A stretch of DNA of 64,000 bases from Cohaesibacter haloalkalitolerans (GTDB lineage: Bacteria; Pseudomonadota; Alphaproteobacteria; Rhizobiales; Cohaesibacteraceae), in contig NZ_QNUM01000007.1 of NCBI RefSeq assembly GCF_003574655.1, forward strand, positions 62,001 to 126,000, written 5' to 3'. Of this stretch, positions 1-8,286 are shown piece after piece. The notes under the pieces were generated by a model, which worked only from the letters and a program-made list of their open reading frames with translations, was not told the origin of the DNA and did no database searches. How positions within the stretch are numbered: the stretch's first letter is position 1; every line of letters starts with the position of its first letter. The translations under genes and the position numbers were made by a program.

Positions 1-74
1 TTTTCGCCAGCCTTGCTTGCACAAGACGTGGCGGCAATCTTTTTAATAGCCTTTTTATCCGACTTTTCTGTCAT
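1..74 (-). CDS. possible 5' end of a CDS running off the left edge
   Basis: On the minus strand an ATG at 74 opens a frame that stays open to the window edge: 24 codons starting MTEKSDKKAIKK, lysine-rich. AGGGA lies just upstream. A second in-frame ATG at 92 is also possible. The lysine-rich start looks like the N-terminus of a soluble protein, but there is far too little to name it, and a chance frame of 24 codons is not rare. No function is proposed. Confidence 0.3.
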   Translation of the reverse strand, partial: MTEKSDKKAIKKIAATSCASKAGE

Positions 75-171
75 GTCCCTGACCAAGGTCATTTTGGGCA
101 GGTGTTTCGCGGCAAAAAGCTGTGATTTTGACAGGAAAAGTCAACGAAACTGCATTTCGAAGGCCTGTTCA

Positions 172-203
172 GGCAAGGCAGCGTCACAGGTCGCCGCCTT
201 GCC
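172..203. other. inverted repeat downstream of tctA
   Basis: GGCAAGGC (172-179) pairs with GCCTTGCC (196-203), and GCG/CGC continues the stem inside after one mismatch, leaving an 8-nt loop. It lies about 70 bp past the tctA stop codon. There is no T-run on either side, so it is better read as an mRNA 3'-end stabilising hairpin than as an intrinsic terminator. The rest of 75-272 shows nothing else. Confidence 0.4.
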
Positions 204-272
204 CGGTTTCATGGTCTTTGTCCCGTCGGTCGTCTGGTCACGCAGGTTTGTCCGGATCGACCGGAAGGCCCA

Positions 273-1814
273 TCAGTTGGAGACTTCCTCCTCAACGGTT
301 TCAGGCAGTTTCTTGGCCTTCTTCGGAATGAAGCGGCCAACGAAGATCGGCAGAACAAATCCGATGATGGAGATCGCCCACAGCGTCATGGACAGCGGGC
401 TGCTGAACAGCACCGACCAGTCGCCATCGGAAATGGTGATGGCACGACGCAGGTTGCTCTCCATGTTGTTGCCGAGAAGCACCCCGAGAATGATCGGCAC
501 CAGAGGCACGTCCATCTTGCGGAACAGCCAACCAAGAGCACCGAAGCCAACCATCACGACAAGGTCAAACGTAGAGCCCGCGATGCCGTAGATACCCACG
601 AAGCTGACCATGGCAACGATCGGCATCAGGATGCGCGGCGGAACAAGCAGAACGCGGATGAAGATACCGACGAACGGAATGTTGAGCAGCAGCAGGATGA
701 AGTTGCCGATGAACAGGGCAGCAATCAGGCCCCAGACCACATCCGGGTTGTTGGCAAAGAGCAACGGACCGGGCGTGATGTTGAGGGCCAGAAGCACGGC
801 GAGCAGAACGGCGGTCGTGCCCGAACCGGGAACGCCGAGGGCCAGCATCGGCACCAGAGCACCACCGGCGGCAGCGTTGTTGCCCGCTTCAGGAGCAGCC
901 ACACCGCGGGGATCGCCCTTGCCGAAAGTGCCTTCCTTGTCGAGCAGACGCTTTTCCATGGAATAGGAAATGAACGAGCCGAGAGAGGCACCGGCACCGG
1001 GCAGAACACCAGCCAGGAAGCCGACCAGACTGGTCCTGATGATCGTCGGGAAGCTGCCCCAGAAGGTTTTCCACGATGGTGTCAGGCGACCAAGCTCGAC
1101 CTTCTTGCCTTCTGCGTCGGCGCTGCCATGGCGGTTCTCGATGAAGATGAAGACTTCCGAGATGGCGAACAGGCCAACGATCGCGACGAGGAAGTCGATA
1201 CCGTCGTAGAAATGCACGATGCCAAAGGTAAAGCGCGGCACACCGGTCTGGGTATCAACGCCGACCATGGCAAGGCCGAGGCCGATCATCGCCGCAAAGG
1301 CCGATTTTGCCTGATTGGTGGATGACACGCCACCCAATGTGGCAAAGGCCAGCGCAAACAGGGCAAAATACTCCGCCGGACCAAAGGCCAGCGCGATTTT
1401 CACCAGCTGCGGAGCCAGCAGCACCAGCCCCCAGGTCGCCAGGAACGAACCGATGAAGGATGCAAAGCCCGACAGTGCCAGGGCTTCGCCGCCTCGCCCG
1501 TTCTGGGCCATCGGATAGCCATCGATACAGGTCATCAGGGCCGGTGCGTCACCGGGGATGTTGAGCAGGATCGAGGAGATACGACCGCCATACATGGCGC
1601 CGTAGTAGACCGATGTCAGCAGGATGAGGGATGGCGTTGCGCCAAGGCCCAGCGAGAAGGCCAGCGGAATGAGGATGGCAACCCCGTTTGATGGGCCGAG
1701 GCCGGGCAATGCGCCCATGATGGTTCCCAGAAAACACCCGAGCAAGGCAAGGATGAGATTCTGAAAGGTCATCGCGATCACGAAGCCGTCCGCGAGAGAC
1801 GAAAGAGTGTCCAT
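273..1814 (-). CDS. tctA: tripartite tricarboxylate transporter, large permease subunit TctA
   Basis: Large inner-membrane subunit of a TctABC-type secondary transporter, which imports di- or tricarboxylates or other small acids delivered by a periplasmic TctC protein. The 513 residues match the family length. Family motifs are present: GALPGLGPSNG near residues 34-44, GYPMAQNGRGGEAL near 99-112 and the second-half repeat GVLPGAGASLGSF near 269. About 11-12 hydrophobic segments are visible. The ATG at 1814 has AAGGAG nine bases upstream. It is the last gene of tctC-tctB-tctA and starts 12 bp after tctB. The substrate cannot be read from the sequence; citrate is only the textbook example. The family call is firm. 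Confidence 0.95.
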   Translation of the reverse strand: MDTLSSLADGFVIAMTFQNLILALLGCFLGTIMGALPGLGPSNGVAILIPLAFSLGLGATPSLILLTSVYYGAMYGGRISSILLNIPGDAPALMTCIDGYPMAQNGRGGEALALSGFASFIGSFLATWGLVLLAPQLVKIALAFGPAEYFALFALAFATLGGVSSTNQAKSAFAAMIGLGLAMVGVDTQTGVPRFTFGIVHFYDGIDFLVAIVGLFAISEVFIFIENRHGSADAEGKKVELGRLTPSWKTFWGSFPTIIRTSLVGFLAGVLPGAGASLGSFISYSMEKRLLDKEGTFGKGDPRGVAAPEAGNNAAAGGALVPMLALGVPGSGTTAVLLAVLLALNITPGPLLFANNPDVVWGLIAALFIGNFILLLLNIPFVGIFIRVLLVPPRILMPIVAMVSFVGIYGIAGSTFDLVVMVGFGALGWLFRKMDVPLVPIILGVLLGNNMESNLRRAITISDGDWSVLFSSPLSMTLWAISIIGFVLPIFVGRFIPKKAKKLPETVEEEVSN

Positions 1815-1826
1815 AATCCGAGCTCC

Positions 1827-2258
1827 TTAGAAACCAAGAGGGCCCTTGGCCAGAGACAGGCCAAAGAGAAGGTGGAAAATGATGTAGATGCCGACGGCGA
1901 TGGATATGCCGACCACGACGGACTGGATGGCGGATGTGCCGAGGCGCCAGGTCAGATAGGCGGAGGCCAGCGCAGTCGCAATCACGAACCCGACGATCGG
2001 CAGGAACTCGGCATACAGCACCATCACGACGATCGAGGCGACCAGTTCAACGAACCGGGGCAGCGTCGGCCATTTCGGGGCAGCATCCGGCTTCAACAGG
2101 ATGGTCAGAGAGCAGACGGCAAGGATGGCCGCGATAATCAGCGGGAAGGCCTTGGGGCCGACGGCATCGGAGAGGAAACTCTCCTCGATTATCATGGCAG
2201 AATAGGCAAAGAGAGCGGCCAGAAGGAGCCCAACAGCTCCGAAGATACGATCACTCAT
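1827..2258 (-). CDS. tctB: tripartite tricarboxylate transporter, small permease subunit TctB
   Basis: Small membrane subunit that pairs with TctA. The 143-residue product has four hydrophobic segments (about residues 7-25, 35-55, 70-105 and 115-140) and little else, as usual for TctB, which is poorly conserved and recognised mostly by size and position. GAGGGA abuts a first ATG (2264); the second ATG at 2258 has proper spacing and is preferred. It lies between tctC (69 bp upstream) and tctA (12 bp downstream) on the same strand, so the three genes are probably one transcript. Confidence 0.9.
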   Translation of the reverse strand: MSDRIFGAVGLLLAALFAYSAMIIEESFLSDAVGPKAFPLIIAAILAVCSLTILLKPDAAPKWPTLPRFVELVASIVVMVLYAEFLPIVGFVIATALASAYLTWRLGTSAIQSVVVGISIAVGIYIIFHLLFGLSLAKGPLGF

Positions 2259-2327
2259 GATCATTCCCTCGTTAGACGGAGTGTGCGGCGACCATCAAAA
2301 GTCGCCGCAACGGGAACCTGTTTATCG

Positions 2328-3311
2328 TTATTTGATGATCCCGATATTGCGGGAGATCTGCTGGATCTTGGCAACGGATTCCGATACGAATTTCTCGAAT
2401 TCTGCACCCTGCAGATCAAGCGGAGCCAAGCCGTTGTTCTTCATGACGTTTTTCCATTCCGGCGTAGCATAGAGCTCGTCGATCTTGGATACCCAGAAGT
2501 TATAGGCATCGTCGGTCATGTTCTTGGGAGCGTAGAAGCCGCGCCAGTTGGCACCGATTGCGTCGATCCCCTGTTCCTTGGCGGTCGGGAATGCAGCATA
2601 GTCGCCTTCCAGACGTTCCGGAGACAGAACGGCAACCACACGGATATCGCCTGAGTCCACGAAGCCCTTGGCTTCAGAAATGTCGCCGGAGAAAGCCTGA
2701 ACGGAACCGGCCAGCAGCTGGGTCACAGCTTCGCCACCACCGTTGAAGGCGATGTATTTGACTTTGCGCACGTCCTCAATGCCAGCAGCGTTGGCAGCGA
2801 TCAGCACCTTGAGATGGTCCCAGCCCCCGACTGCGGAGCCACCTGCGATGGCGATGGAAGACGGTTTGTCCTTCATCTGATCCATCAGTTCCGTGAGGTT
2901 CTGGATCGGGCTCTTGGCAGCAACGGCGATCACGCCATAGTCAGCGCCGACAGCACCAACCCAGCGGACCTGGTCCATGGTGTTGCCCGGATAGGCACCC
3001 TGAGCAAGGCGGGTAGCGGTTGCCGAAGACGCAGCAACAATCAGGTCGTTGTCATCGCCGCGCTTGTTGACCACTGCAGCATAGGCAACGCCACCACCAC
3101 CACCGGCGAGGTTGGTAACCTGCATGGTGGAACCGATAAGACCAAGATCCTGAAGGGTCTTGCCGACCTGACGGCAAGTGAAGTCCCAGCCACCACCCGG
3201 GTTGGCAGGAGCAATACATTCTGGGTTTTCAGGTTCAAAAGCCTGTGCGGCAACAGGGGCGAGCGACATTGCTGCGACAGCGAGGGCTGCGCGGACCACT
3301 TTGGAAATCAT
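2328..3311 (-). CDS. tctC: periplasmic substrate-binding protein, TctC/Bug family
   Basis: Captures the substrate in the periplasm for TctAB. The 327-residue protein has a signal peptide (residues 1-24, basic start, hydrophobic core, cleavage after AQA). The mature part begins FEPENPECIAPANPGGGWD, the usual Bug-family opening in which the PANPGGGWD loop binds the substrate carboxylate. GGAGGAG lies just ahead of the ATG. It is first in tctCBA, as expected for the most abundant component. Ligands of Bug proteins range from citrate to aromatic and amino acids, and nothing here decides between them. Confidence 0.93.
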   Translation of the reverse strand: MISKVVRAALAVAAMSLAPVAAQAFEPENPECIAPANPGGGWDFTCRQVGKTLQDLGLIGSTMQVTNLAGGGGGVAYAAVVNKRGDDNDLIVAASSATATRLAQGAYPGNTMDQVRWVGAVGADYGVIAVAAKSPIQNLTELMDQMKDKPSSIAIAGGSAVGGWDHLKVLIAANAAGIEDVRKVKYIAFNGGGEAVTQLLAGSVQAFSGDISEAKGFVDSGDIRVVAVLSPERLEGDYAAFPTAKEQGIDAIGANWRGFYAPKNMTDDAYNFWVSKIDELYATPEWKNVMKNNGLAPLDLQGAEFEKFVSESVAKIQQISRNIGIIK

Positions 3312-3629
3312 GTTTTCTCCTCCACAAAAAAGCCAGCCTTATCTGTTTTCGGCGGGCCATCGGAGGCGATACTAGTCTGCTAGTCTGACATGAAGCTGTC
3401 ACCGGACAAACTATTGTTGCGGATCTGGCGATATTCTAGCAAACATCCTTAGAACTTAAGTCTAGTTTCAACGCAAAGGCAGCAATTCTTTCAGTCTTCT
3501 TCGCTGTTCCTTGCCCCAACCGAACAGCATCGACTCAGCAGGATGATTCCCGCACGAAAGAGACAAGAGCAAGCCAGCCCCAAGAAACTTGCCCTTGGGC
3601 ACAGGCAATCGGGCAAGGGAGGCGCCAAT
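3312..3629. promoter_or_regulatory. tctC upstream region with a tandem 8-bp repeat
   Basis: No gene is seen. The stretch holds the promoter side of tctC. At 3372-3387 the octamer CTAGTCTG occurs twice head to tail, about 60 bp before the tctC start, a position suited to a regulator site. The left part (3588-3617) carries the hairpin listed separately for rpiR. Confidence 0.4.
3578..3617 (-). terminator. probable terminator of the rpiR-type gene
   Basis: Reading the minus strand, CTTGCCC (3617-3611) pairs with GGGCAAG (3594-3588) and is followed by TTTCTTGGGG. It lies 12 bp past the regulator's stop codon. The T-run is short and the loop is 16 nt, so strength is doubtful. Confidence 0.45.
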
Positions 3630-4511
3630 CTACTGGAAGCTGTTGCCGAGATCGGAGCGCAGGCTCTTGAAATCAGCAAGCGCCTGCATGGTGTGATCAT
3701 CATCAATAGAGGCCAGATCGAGGATGACGGCATTGGCAATGGTCATTGGCACGACAAGGGTCTGTGGCTGCCCGGCCTCGCCGCGGGAGACGGCAATCTG
3801 CACATCGGGGGCAGGATCGATGCGCGCACCGGAGAGGTCCGTCAAGGCAAGGGTCCGGGCACCGCGGGCCGCTGCCACGCGCCGGATGTCCTGCAACACG
3901 CTCGATGGCTTGCGGAAACAGTTGAGCCAGACCACATCCTGCGGTGACAGTTGCGCCAGTTTTTCCGGCAGCAGATGGATCTGGCTGGACAGATCCTCGG
4001 CATCATAGCCCGAACGCATCAGACGCCGGGCGACAAGATGGGAAAGCGCCTCTGCGTGTCCGGTGCCAAATATGAAGATGCGGCGTGCCTTGCAAAGGTT
4101 GAGTGAGAATTGCCTGATGTCGGCGTCCGACACGCTGGTGCGCAGTTGTTCAAGCGCAGCAATCTCGCCATCCAGTATCGACGCCAACAGGCCGCTCTCT
4201 TCGGCCCGCACCAGACGGGCAGCCATGCGTGCCGAGGCATGCTGGAAGTCGTCACCGCGCTCGATGAGGTTGGTCTGCAGAAAAGCGCGAAATTCCGGAT
4301 AGCCCTTGAAACCCAACCGTCTGGCCAGCCGGACTGCGGACGTGGGGTGAACGCCGGCACGCGAGGAGACCTCCTTGCCGTTTTCTATGGCCGCCCTCAC
4401 GGGATCGCGCACCAGAACATCGAGAATGCGCGTATCCGCTTCGGTCAGTTTGGCCGAGTTCTGTTTGATGAGGTCGCCCAGAAACAAGGGCAACACGGTT
4501 TGCTTGCTCAT
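3630..4511 (-). CDS. RpiR/MurR-family transcriptional regulator (HTH + SIS)
   Basis: DNA-binding regulator that senses a phosphorylated ligand through a C-terminal SIS domain. The 293 residues show an N-terminal RpiR helix-turn-helix (about residues 25-85; VSSRAGVHPTSAVRLARRLGFKGYPEFR is typical) and a SIS domain from about 130 to 265, starting RRIFIFGTGHAEALS. GAGAGAAG precedes the ATG at 4511. It follows ugpC on the same strand after 176 bp, which makes it the likely local regulator of the glycerol-3-phosphate operon. A phosphosugar-type ligand such as glycerol-3-phosphate would suit an RpiR protein, but that is inference. It could instead control tctCBA. Confidence 0.88.
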   Translation of the reverse strand: MSKQTVLPLFLGDLIKQNSAKLTEADTRILDVLVRDPVRAAIENGKEVSSRAGVHPTSAVRLARRLGFKGYPEFRAFLQTNLIERGDDFQHASARMAARLVRAEESGLLASILDGEIAALEQLRTSVSDADIRQFSLNLCKARRIFIFGTGHAEALSHLVARRLMRSGYDAEDLSSQIHLLPEKLAQLSPQDVVWLNCFRKPSSVLQDIRRVAAARGARTLALTDLSGARIDPAPDVQIAVSRGEAGQPQTLVVPMTIANAVILDLASIDDDHTMQALADFKSLRSDLGNSFQ

Positions 4512-4687
4512 AGACTTCTCTCAGATACTCGGTCTGCTGCGCCATTGGCGGCGATGGCCATTTCAACACTGGGTCACACACCTCTATCTGCCACCGATTC
4601 CCTGTTGCAGGAAAGGACAGATCCAACAGATTTATCCAATCCGGCAGCAGATAGCATCGCTTTTCCGCAAGGTCATCGCTTCAGCCC

Positions 4688-5716
4688 TCAGGCCAGATCA
4701 AGGCGGGCGCCGCTGTCACCGTGGAAGAAATGCGCCCGGTCCAGATCCACATGGATAAGAACATCGCCGCTGCCTCCTGACAATCGGTTGCGCTCTTCGA
4801 TCAGGGTGAGACGTCCAGCCTCTGTTTCACAATGGAGAATGACGTCCGAACCGGTCATCTCCGAAAGCACAATCCGGCCGGGCAGACTGCTCATTCCGCT
4901 GCCATCGCGGTTGATCGACAGGGCTTCCGGTCTGAGGCCGATTTCGATCCCCAGCTCCCCCTGCCAGAACGGCACCTTGTCGACGGGCAAGAAATTCATC
5001 GGCGGCATGCCGAGGAAGCTGGCGACAAACTGGTTGGCGGGCCGGTCATAAATGGCTTCCGGCGTGTCGAACTGCTGCAGATATCCGCCTTTCATCACGG
5101 CAATCCGGTCGGCCAGTGACAAGGCTTCTGTCTGGTCGTGGGTGACATAGATGATAGTCGCGCCTAGCTGGCGGTGCAACGCCTTGATCTCGGTGCGCAT
5201 GGCCACGCGCAGGGCGTTGTCGAGGTTGGAGAGCGGCTCATCCATCAGGAAGGTCGAGGTATTGCGGGCAATGGCGCGGCCCATGGCGACACGCTGGCGC
5301 TGACCACCTGAAAGTGCCCCCGGCTTGCGATCAAGATAGGGCTCCAGTTGTAGGGTACGAGCCACTTCCAGAGCACGCTGATTGCGCTCCCGCTTCGGCA
5401 CTTTGCGCAGTTCCAGCCCGAAGGCGATGTTCTCGCGCACGGTGAGATGAGGATAGAGCGCATAATTCTGAAAGATCATGGCAATGTCGCGGTGCTGGGG
5501 CAACTGTTCGTTGGCCCGTTGGCCCGCAATGACAATCTCCCCGTCCTGGCAGGCCTCAAGCCCGGCGATGAGACGCAACAGGGTCGACTTGCCACAGCCG
5601 GAGGGACCGACGATGACGATGAATTCGCCATCCTCTATTTCCATCGAGACGTCATGCAAAACCTGTGTTGCGCCGTCATAGGACTTGTTGATGGAGCGAA
5701 GCAAAATCTGGCTCAT
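4688..5716 (-). CDS. ugpC: ABC transporter ATPase, UgpC type
   Basis: Cytoplasmic ATPase that drives import through UgpA/UgpE. The 342 residues carry Walker A GPSGCGKST at 37-45, the signature LSGGQRQRVAMGRA, Walker B with TFLMDEPLSNLD, the switch VTHDQTEAL, and a C-terminal MalK-like regulatory (TOBE) domain from about residue 235. The ATG at 5716 overlaps the stop codon of the upstream phosphodiesterase gene as ATGA, so translation is probably coupled. A longer frame reaches upstream but overlaps that gene and is not native. The family is promiscuous (UgpC/MalK/MsmK); the Ugp call rests on the adjoining phosphodiesterase and UgpB-like protein. Confidence 0.93.
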   Translation of the reverse strand: MSQILLRSINKSYDGATQVLHDVSMEIEDGEFIVIVGPSGCGKSTLLRLIAGLEACQDGEIVIAGQRANEQLPQHRDIAMIFQNYALYPHLTVRENIAFGLELRKVPKRERNQRALEVARTLQLEPYLDRKPGALSGGQRQRVAMGRAIARNTSTFLMDEPLSNLDNALRVAMRTEIKALHRQLGATIIYVTHDQTEALSLADRIAVMKGGYLQQFDTPEAIYDRPANQFVASFLGMPPMNFLPVDKVPFWQGELGIEIGLRPEALSINRDGSGMSSLPGRIVLSEMTGSDVILHCETEAGRLTLIEERNRLSGGSGDVLIHVDLDRAHFFHGDSGARLDLA

Positions 5717-6462
5717 GATCCTTTTCCTTCCCGCATCTGGTTGCGTATCGCAATGGCAAGGCTCGGGCGATCGGAGGTGAAGACCTTGACGCCCAGTTGA
5801 AGTGCCTTCTGGATCTGCGGCACCGTGTGGGCGGCCCAACAGCCGAAATCGAGCCCTGCGTCCAGTGTGGCCGCCATCAGCTCCGGTGTCGCCTTGTCGA
5901 TATGGACGCCAATCTCGGGAATGGACCGGGACCGCGCCATCGCCAGCACCCCCTTGGTACCCAGTTGCGTGAGAACGGCGGGGCTGACCAGCCACAGCCG
6001 GGGCCGTGTCGTGTGGGCGGCGATTTCATCGAGATAGTCGATCAGGAAAGACGAGAAATTGGCCGTCGGCAGCATGTCCTGCTGTTCCAGCAGAGCCATC
6101 ACGCGAGGCACGAAATTGGCATAGGGAACACCGTCGGCACCGGGTTTGAATTCGCAGCGGAAGACCACGTCGCTGTCATCGAAAATCTCGCACAATTCTT
6201 CAAGCAGGATCGGATGGCTGTTGTGGCCAAAGTTGATGACGGCGGAGCGCACCTCATCGGTGCTCTTTTCCGAGATGGCGCCGATGGTGTCCGTTGTGCG
6301 GTCGAGCGTGGCATCATGATGCACGATGATGCTGCCATCCCGTGTCGGATGGACATCGAATTCAACCTCTTCCAGCGCCATCCGTGCGGTGGCGGCAAAC
6401 CCCATGGGCGTGCTGTCGCCAAATTCCAGCGTTCCGCCACGATGAGATGCAATACGCGTCAT
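5713..6462 (-). CDS. glycerophosphodiester phosphodiesterase
   Basis: Hydrolyses glycerophosphodiesters to sn-glycerol-3-phosphate and an alcohol. The 249-residue protein is a cytoplasmic GDPD of UgpQ size with no signal peptide. Expected catalytic and metal residues are visible: HRGG at 7-10, EFD near 31-33, HHD near 45-47 and E near 104. The usual ENT tripeptide after HRG is replaced by GDST (15-18), a variation whose effect is unknown. The ATG at 6462 has AAGGA ten bases upstream and is preferred over an ATG at 6489. It sits between ugpE and ugpC, whereas E. coli has ugpQ last. Placement inside the uptake operon implies that imported diesters are cleaved on arrival. Confidence 0.9.
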   Translation of the reverse strand: MTRIASHRGGTLEFGDSTPMGFAATARMALEEVEFDVHPTRDGSIIVHHDATLDRTTDTIGAISEKSTDEVRSAVINFGHNSHPILLEELCEIFDDSDVVFRCEFKPGADGVPYANFVPRVMALLEQQDMLPTANFSSFLIDYLDEIAAHTTRPRLWLVSPAVLTQLGTKGVLAMARSRSIPEIGVHIDKATPELMAATLDAGLDFGCWAAHTVPQIQKALQLGVKVFTSDRPSLAIAIRNQMREGKGS

Positions 6463-6503
6463 GTCTTTGTTTCCTTGTCTTGATTGCATTGGCCCGGTCT
6501 TCC

Positions 6504-7313
6504 CTATTTAACGGCGCCCATGGTGATTCCACGGACCAGATGGCGCTCCACGAGGGCAAAGCCGAGCAGAACCGGCAGGATGGAGATGGTCGAAGCGGCC
6601 ATCACCAACGGCCAGTCGATGAGATCCTCGCCGGGATTGATCTTGTAGAGCCGCGCCAGACCGACCTGCAGGGTGTAGAGATCGCTCTTGCCAATGGCGA
6701 CGAGCGGCCAGATGTAGCTGTTCCATTCGTTGATGAAGATGTAGAGCGCCATGGACAGGATAGCCGGACGGGCCAGCGGCACAATCACCCGCGTCAGCAC
6801 CTGAAGGGATGAGGCGCCGTCCATATAGGCCGCCTCATCCAGCGAGCGCGGAATGCCACGGATATATTGCCTCAGGAAAAAGGTGGCAAAGGCGCTGGCC
6901 ATCGGCGGCAGGATCAGCCCGGCATAGCTGTCGAGCAGGCCGACGCGGGCCAGCGTCAGGTAGTTCGGGATGAGGCTGATGTGGCTGGGGATCATCAGCG
7001 TGGCAATCGTCAGGCCAAACAGCAGGTCACTGCCCCGGAAGGTGAAGCGTGCAAAGGCATAGGCGGCGAGCGTCGCCATGGCAATGCCGCCCAGTGTCAC
7101 GATGCCCGAGACGAAGACGCTGTTGAAGAGATAGCGGGCGAAATGATACTGGCCCACTGCCCGACCATAATTGTCGAGCGTGAACTCTAGCCCGCCAGCG
7201 TAATAGGCATCGGCCGTCTGGAACGATAGCCAGATGGAATAGAGCGCTGGCGACAGGAACACCAGTCCAACGATCAGCGCGGCAGCGGAGCGGAGCGGAT
7301 TTTCAAGCTTCAT
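6504..7313 (-). CDS. ugpE: glycerol-3-phosphate ABC transporter permease UgpE
   Basis: Second inner-membrane permease of the importer. The 269 residues fit the MalG/UgpE class: six hydrophobic segments, and the EAA loop DEAAYMDGASSLQVLTRVIVPLARP near residues 158-183 that contacts the ATPase. GGAAGG precedes the ATG at 7313, and the gene overlaps the end of ugpA by 11 bp. It is followed after 41 bp by the phosphodiesterase. The class alone does not fix the substrate; glycerol-3-phosphate or its diesters is inferred from the operon. Confidence 0.9.
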   Translation of the reverse strand: MKLENPLRSAAALIVGLVFLSPALYSIWLSFQTADAYYAGGLEFTLDNYGRAVGQYHFARYLFNSVFVSGIVTLGGIAMATLAAYAFARFTFRGSDLLFGLTIATLMIPSHISLIPNYLTLARVGLLDSYAGLILPPMASAFATFFLRQYIRGIPRSLDEAAYMDGASSLQVLTRVIVPLARPAILSMALYIFINEWNSYIWPLVAIGKSDLYTLQVGLARLYKINPGEDLIDWPLVMAASTISILPVLLGFALVERHLVRGITMGAVK

Positions 7314-8172
7314 AATGCACCTTCCGTCCGATCACGCGGGACTTGATGAGAGCGAGGGCAATGAGAATGATGAACAGCAGCACCGCCAGCGCCGAACCGG
7401 TGCCGATATCGAACAGCACGAAGCCGACGCGGTAGAGCATGTTCACCAGCATGTCGGTTGCACTGGCCGGTCCACCGTGCGTCATGACACTGACGATGGT
7501 GAAGACCTGAAAGGCCTCGATGACAGAGATCACCAGAAGGAAATAGGTGGTCGGCATGACCAGCGGCAGGGTGATCCGGCGGAAGACATGGAAGCGCCCG
7601 CCGCCATCGACCGAGGCTGCATCATAGAGTTCATCGGGAATGGCCTGAAGCCCGGCAATATAGATGACGATATCGTAGCCAATCTGCTTCCAGGTGTTGA
7701 CGAGGATCAGCACCCAAAGCGCAATCCGGGGATCCTGCAGCCATGGGATCTTGTCCACGCCGATGCGCTTGAGCAATTCATTGGCGACACCATAGTCGGT
7801 CGCAAACACCCACGAGAAGACCACGGCGATGGAAACCGTCGACGTGACCGACGGCAGGAAGAAGGCTCCGCGCAACAGCCGCGTTTCAAAGCGATCACTG
7901 GTCAGCCAACTGGCGATCAGCAAAGCGAGCCCAAGACGCAGCGGCACGGAAAAGGCCGCAAACAGCGCCGTCACGCGCAGGGAATTCCAGAATTCGGTCG
8001 ATGACAGCAGCAGCTTGTAATTCTCCAGCCCGACAAAGGGCATGGTCGGGGACAGGAAATCCCATTCGCGAAAGCTCAGATTGATGCTGGTAACAATCGG
8101 AATATAGGTAAAGACCGCAATGAAGGCCATCAGCGGCACGATATAGAGATAAGGCAAAAGCTTGCGGACCAT
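7303..8172 (-). CDS. ugpA: glycerol-3-phosphate ABC transporter permease UgpA
   Basis: First inner-membrane permease. From the ATG at 8172 the protein is 289 residues and begins MVRKLLPYLYIVPLMAFIAVF, which places the first membrane helix normally. An in-frame ATG at 8247 would add 25 Pro/Gly-rich residues and is unlikely. Six hydrophobic segments and the loop DELYDAASVDGGGRFHVFRRI (about 190-210) mark the MalF/UgpA class. It lies 114 bp after ugpB and overlaps ugpE. Confidence 0.9.
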   Translation of the reverse strand: MVRKLLPYLYIVPLMAFIAVFTYIPIVTSINLSFREWDFLSPTMPFVGLENYKLLLSSTEFWNSLRVTALFAAFSVPLRLGLALLIASWLTSDRFETRLLRGAFFLPSVTSTVSIAVVFSWVFATDYGVANELLKRIGVDKIPWLQDPRIALWVLILVNTWKQIGYDIVIYIAGLQAIPDELYDAASVDGGGRFHVFRRITLPLVMPTTYFLLVISVIEAFQVFTIVSVMTHGGPASATDMLVNMLYRVGFVLFDIGTGSALAVLLFIILIALALIKSRVIGRKVHYEA

Positions 8173-8286
8173 CGGGCAACCTGTTGGGGAGCAGCCAGAG
8201 GAAGTCTGGCCGGGCGGGTTCTGCATGAGGGTGGGGGCAGGAGCCATGATGCCCCCTGCCCTTATGGCATCTGAGGGATGGAAGCC

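Noticed and set aside
5717-5995. N-terminal extension of the UgpC frame
   Set aside because: It overlaps the phosphodiesterase gene, is Arg/Gly-rich without ABC features, and the ATGA junction gives a natural start at 5716.
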